Assembly (NCBI RefSeq): GCF_003473485.1
Contig: NC_053048.1
Location: 48,729,755 to 48,793,754 of the forward strand
DNA length: 64,000 nt
Direction: 5' to 3'
Source: Medicago truncatula
Taxonomy: Eukaryota; Streptophyta; Magnoliopsida; Fabales; Fabaceae
Positions 62,751-64,000 of the stretch are shown here, piece after piece. The notes under the pieces were generated by a model. That model made no database searches, had not been told where the DNA came from, and was given only the letters and a program-made list of their open reading frames with translations. Numbering within the stretch: position 1 is the first letter of the stretch; every line of letters starts with the position of its first letter. A program made the position numbers and the translations under genes.

Positions 62751-64000
62751 TTAAGCTAAGCAATCTTCAGTCGTGGCAAGTGAAGGTGAAAGTGAATCGC
62801 GAGATTCATCATAATCCTCTCTTAGAGGAGATTGTTCCACCCTAATATCCTCGATCATCTTAACAACATCCAACATTGTTGGCCTTTTCTCAGGTTGTAA
62901 CGCAACACAAGCTAGTCCAACATTCAGCATTGAAACAAGCTCCTCCTCAATGTTCTTGTACCTCAAAAGTTCTTGATCAAACACCTCTGATGTCCACTCA
63001 TCCTTCACAACAGACCGAACCCATTTTGGAAGATCAGCTTCTTGTTCTTCAAATTCCACGCAAGAGCGAACTCCTACTGGAGAAGAATACTGAGAGGAAG
63101 GAGCTCTTCCTGTCAAAACTTCCAACACCAATACTCCAAAAGCATACACGTCTGCCTCTTGTGAAAGCTTCTTAGCTTCCGCCTGTTCTGGAGCCCTGTA
63201 CCCACCCAGCCTTGCAACTGCGTGAGCAGGGTTTAATAACAGTGACAAACCAAAGTCACCTATGCAAGCAACCCCATTCTTGTCAAGTATCACATTTGAT
63301 GATTTCACATTTCCATGAGGTATCTTTGCTGCACTATACTCTCCATGAATCCTTGCTAGGCCTCTTGCTGCCCCCAACACCAAGCTTATTCTTGTTGTCC
63401 AATCTAACGGAATCCTTCCCGGACCACGGTTCCCTAATACATTTACAAAGCCACTAGCAAATTAGTAAGCAAAAAACTAATAATAATCAATACATTTTCT
63501 GCATTATACAGCAATTCTAAGCAAAATTAAAGATTTTGCGCCTTAAAATCTTTCTACCACGGTTTTAAATTGTTCAATGCAACTACAATATAAAAAGATT
63601 TTGCGGCATCTGCAACGACAACGGCAACTGCAATTTTGATCAATATATATAAAGGTTTGGAGCACAACATCAACTATAACTTAAAACCCTATCAAGTATC
63701 AACTACTTAAGTTTTTTATAAAAAGGTCTTCAATCATGGTTTAGACCACAAAATTGAAGTTTTTGGGATCGAGATCGAAAACTGCATGTTGTCGCACCAA
63801 ATCCAAATCCAAGTTTGTTTTTGATGTCTTAAGGATCGATACCGATCACATTTTAAAACCGTGTTATTGTCCAAACCATACAATTAATTAGTATTATTAA
63901 TTATATCACTAAGTTGAAAACTCAAAGGTAAAGGGCAATAGATTAGACAAACCATGAAGAAGAGCATGCAAGCTTCCATTGGAAAGATAATCATAAACCA
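62751..64000 (-). CDS. PXC1: LRR receptor-like kinase PXC1 type, 3' part (kinase domain)
   Basis: Minus-strand gene that continues beyond the right edge. Seen: the end of one exon (64000-63953, VYDYLSNGSLHALLH) and the last exon (63433-62751, 227 codons with stop) after a 520-bp intron. Motifs: WTTRISLVLGAARGLARIH, the catalytic-loop position as PHGNVKSSN instead of HRD, DFGLSLLL kept, APEQ in place of APE, then DVYAFGVLVLEVLTGRAP. The C-terminus RPTMLDVVKMIEDIRVEQSP and SPSLATT match PXC1 (At2g36570) as I recall it. The missing catalytic Asp marks it as a likely pseudokinase, normal for this LRR-III group. In Arabidopsis PXC1 affects secondary wall formation in xylem (literature). Neighbour of pyruvate kinase, as in Arabidopsis. 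Confidence 0.93.

Overview
The window is nuclear DNA of a flowering plant, almost certainly a legume and most like Medicago truncatula or a close relative. Evidence: AT-rich intergenic DNA, short-intron genes with plant splice sites, Stowaway-type MITEs, L1-type LINEs, a SIRE-like solo LTR, a plant U6 gene, and proteins closest to dicot families. The species is an inference from style, not from a search.

Layout. 1-712 is the end of an LTR-type repeat. 1062-9340 is a tandem duplication of a unit of about 4 kb; each unit carries a complete five-exon RPL24 gene (60S ribosomal protein L24) and the two proteins are identical. Unit 1 alone has a Stowaway MITE; unit 2 alone has a fragment of plastid 16S rRNA. 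9.3-10.6 kb holds a transposon-derived fragment. 11.2-13.1 kb is a minus-strand HD-Zip I gene of the ATHB22/ATHB51 (LMI1) clade. 13-28 kb is gene-poor: MITEs, two decayed LINEs, inverted-repeat elements and a copied segment related to an intron at 35 kb. A U6 snRNA gene with an intact Pol III promoter lies at 28.85 kb, followed by decayed sequence and a receptor-kinase fragment. 34.3-36.8 kb is an F-box/PP2 gene (PP2-A13 type). 41.3-42.7 kb is an intronless trihelix-type transcription factor, followed by a tRNA-Arg(UCU). 45.4-46.7 kb is an FCP/NIF-type HAD phosphatase gene that looks disabled. 46.86-49.44 kb is a young non-autonomous LTR element with target-site duplication. 50.66-58.23 kb is a 16-exon cytosolic pyruvate kinase gene (527 aa). 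58.66-60.08 kb is a solo LTR with target-site duplication. 62.75 kb to the window end is the 3' part of a PXC1-type LRR receptor-like kinase gene.

Gene order RPL24 - ATHB22/LMI1-like HD-Zip - pyruvate kinase - PXC1 matches, from memory, Arabidopsis At2g36620 - At2g36610 - At2g36580 - At2g36570, so this looks like an ancient conserved block expanded by transposable elements. The genes do not form one pathway; they are ordinary housekeeping and developmental genes. I found no convincing new biological system. The most informative signals are the dated insertions in the RPL24 duplication, the promoter difference between its copies, and the altered active-site motifs in the pyruvate kinase and the HAD-phosphatase relic.
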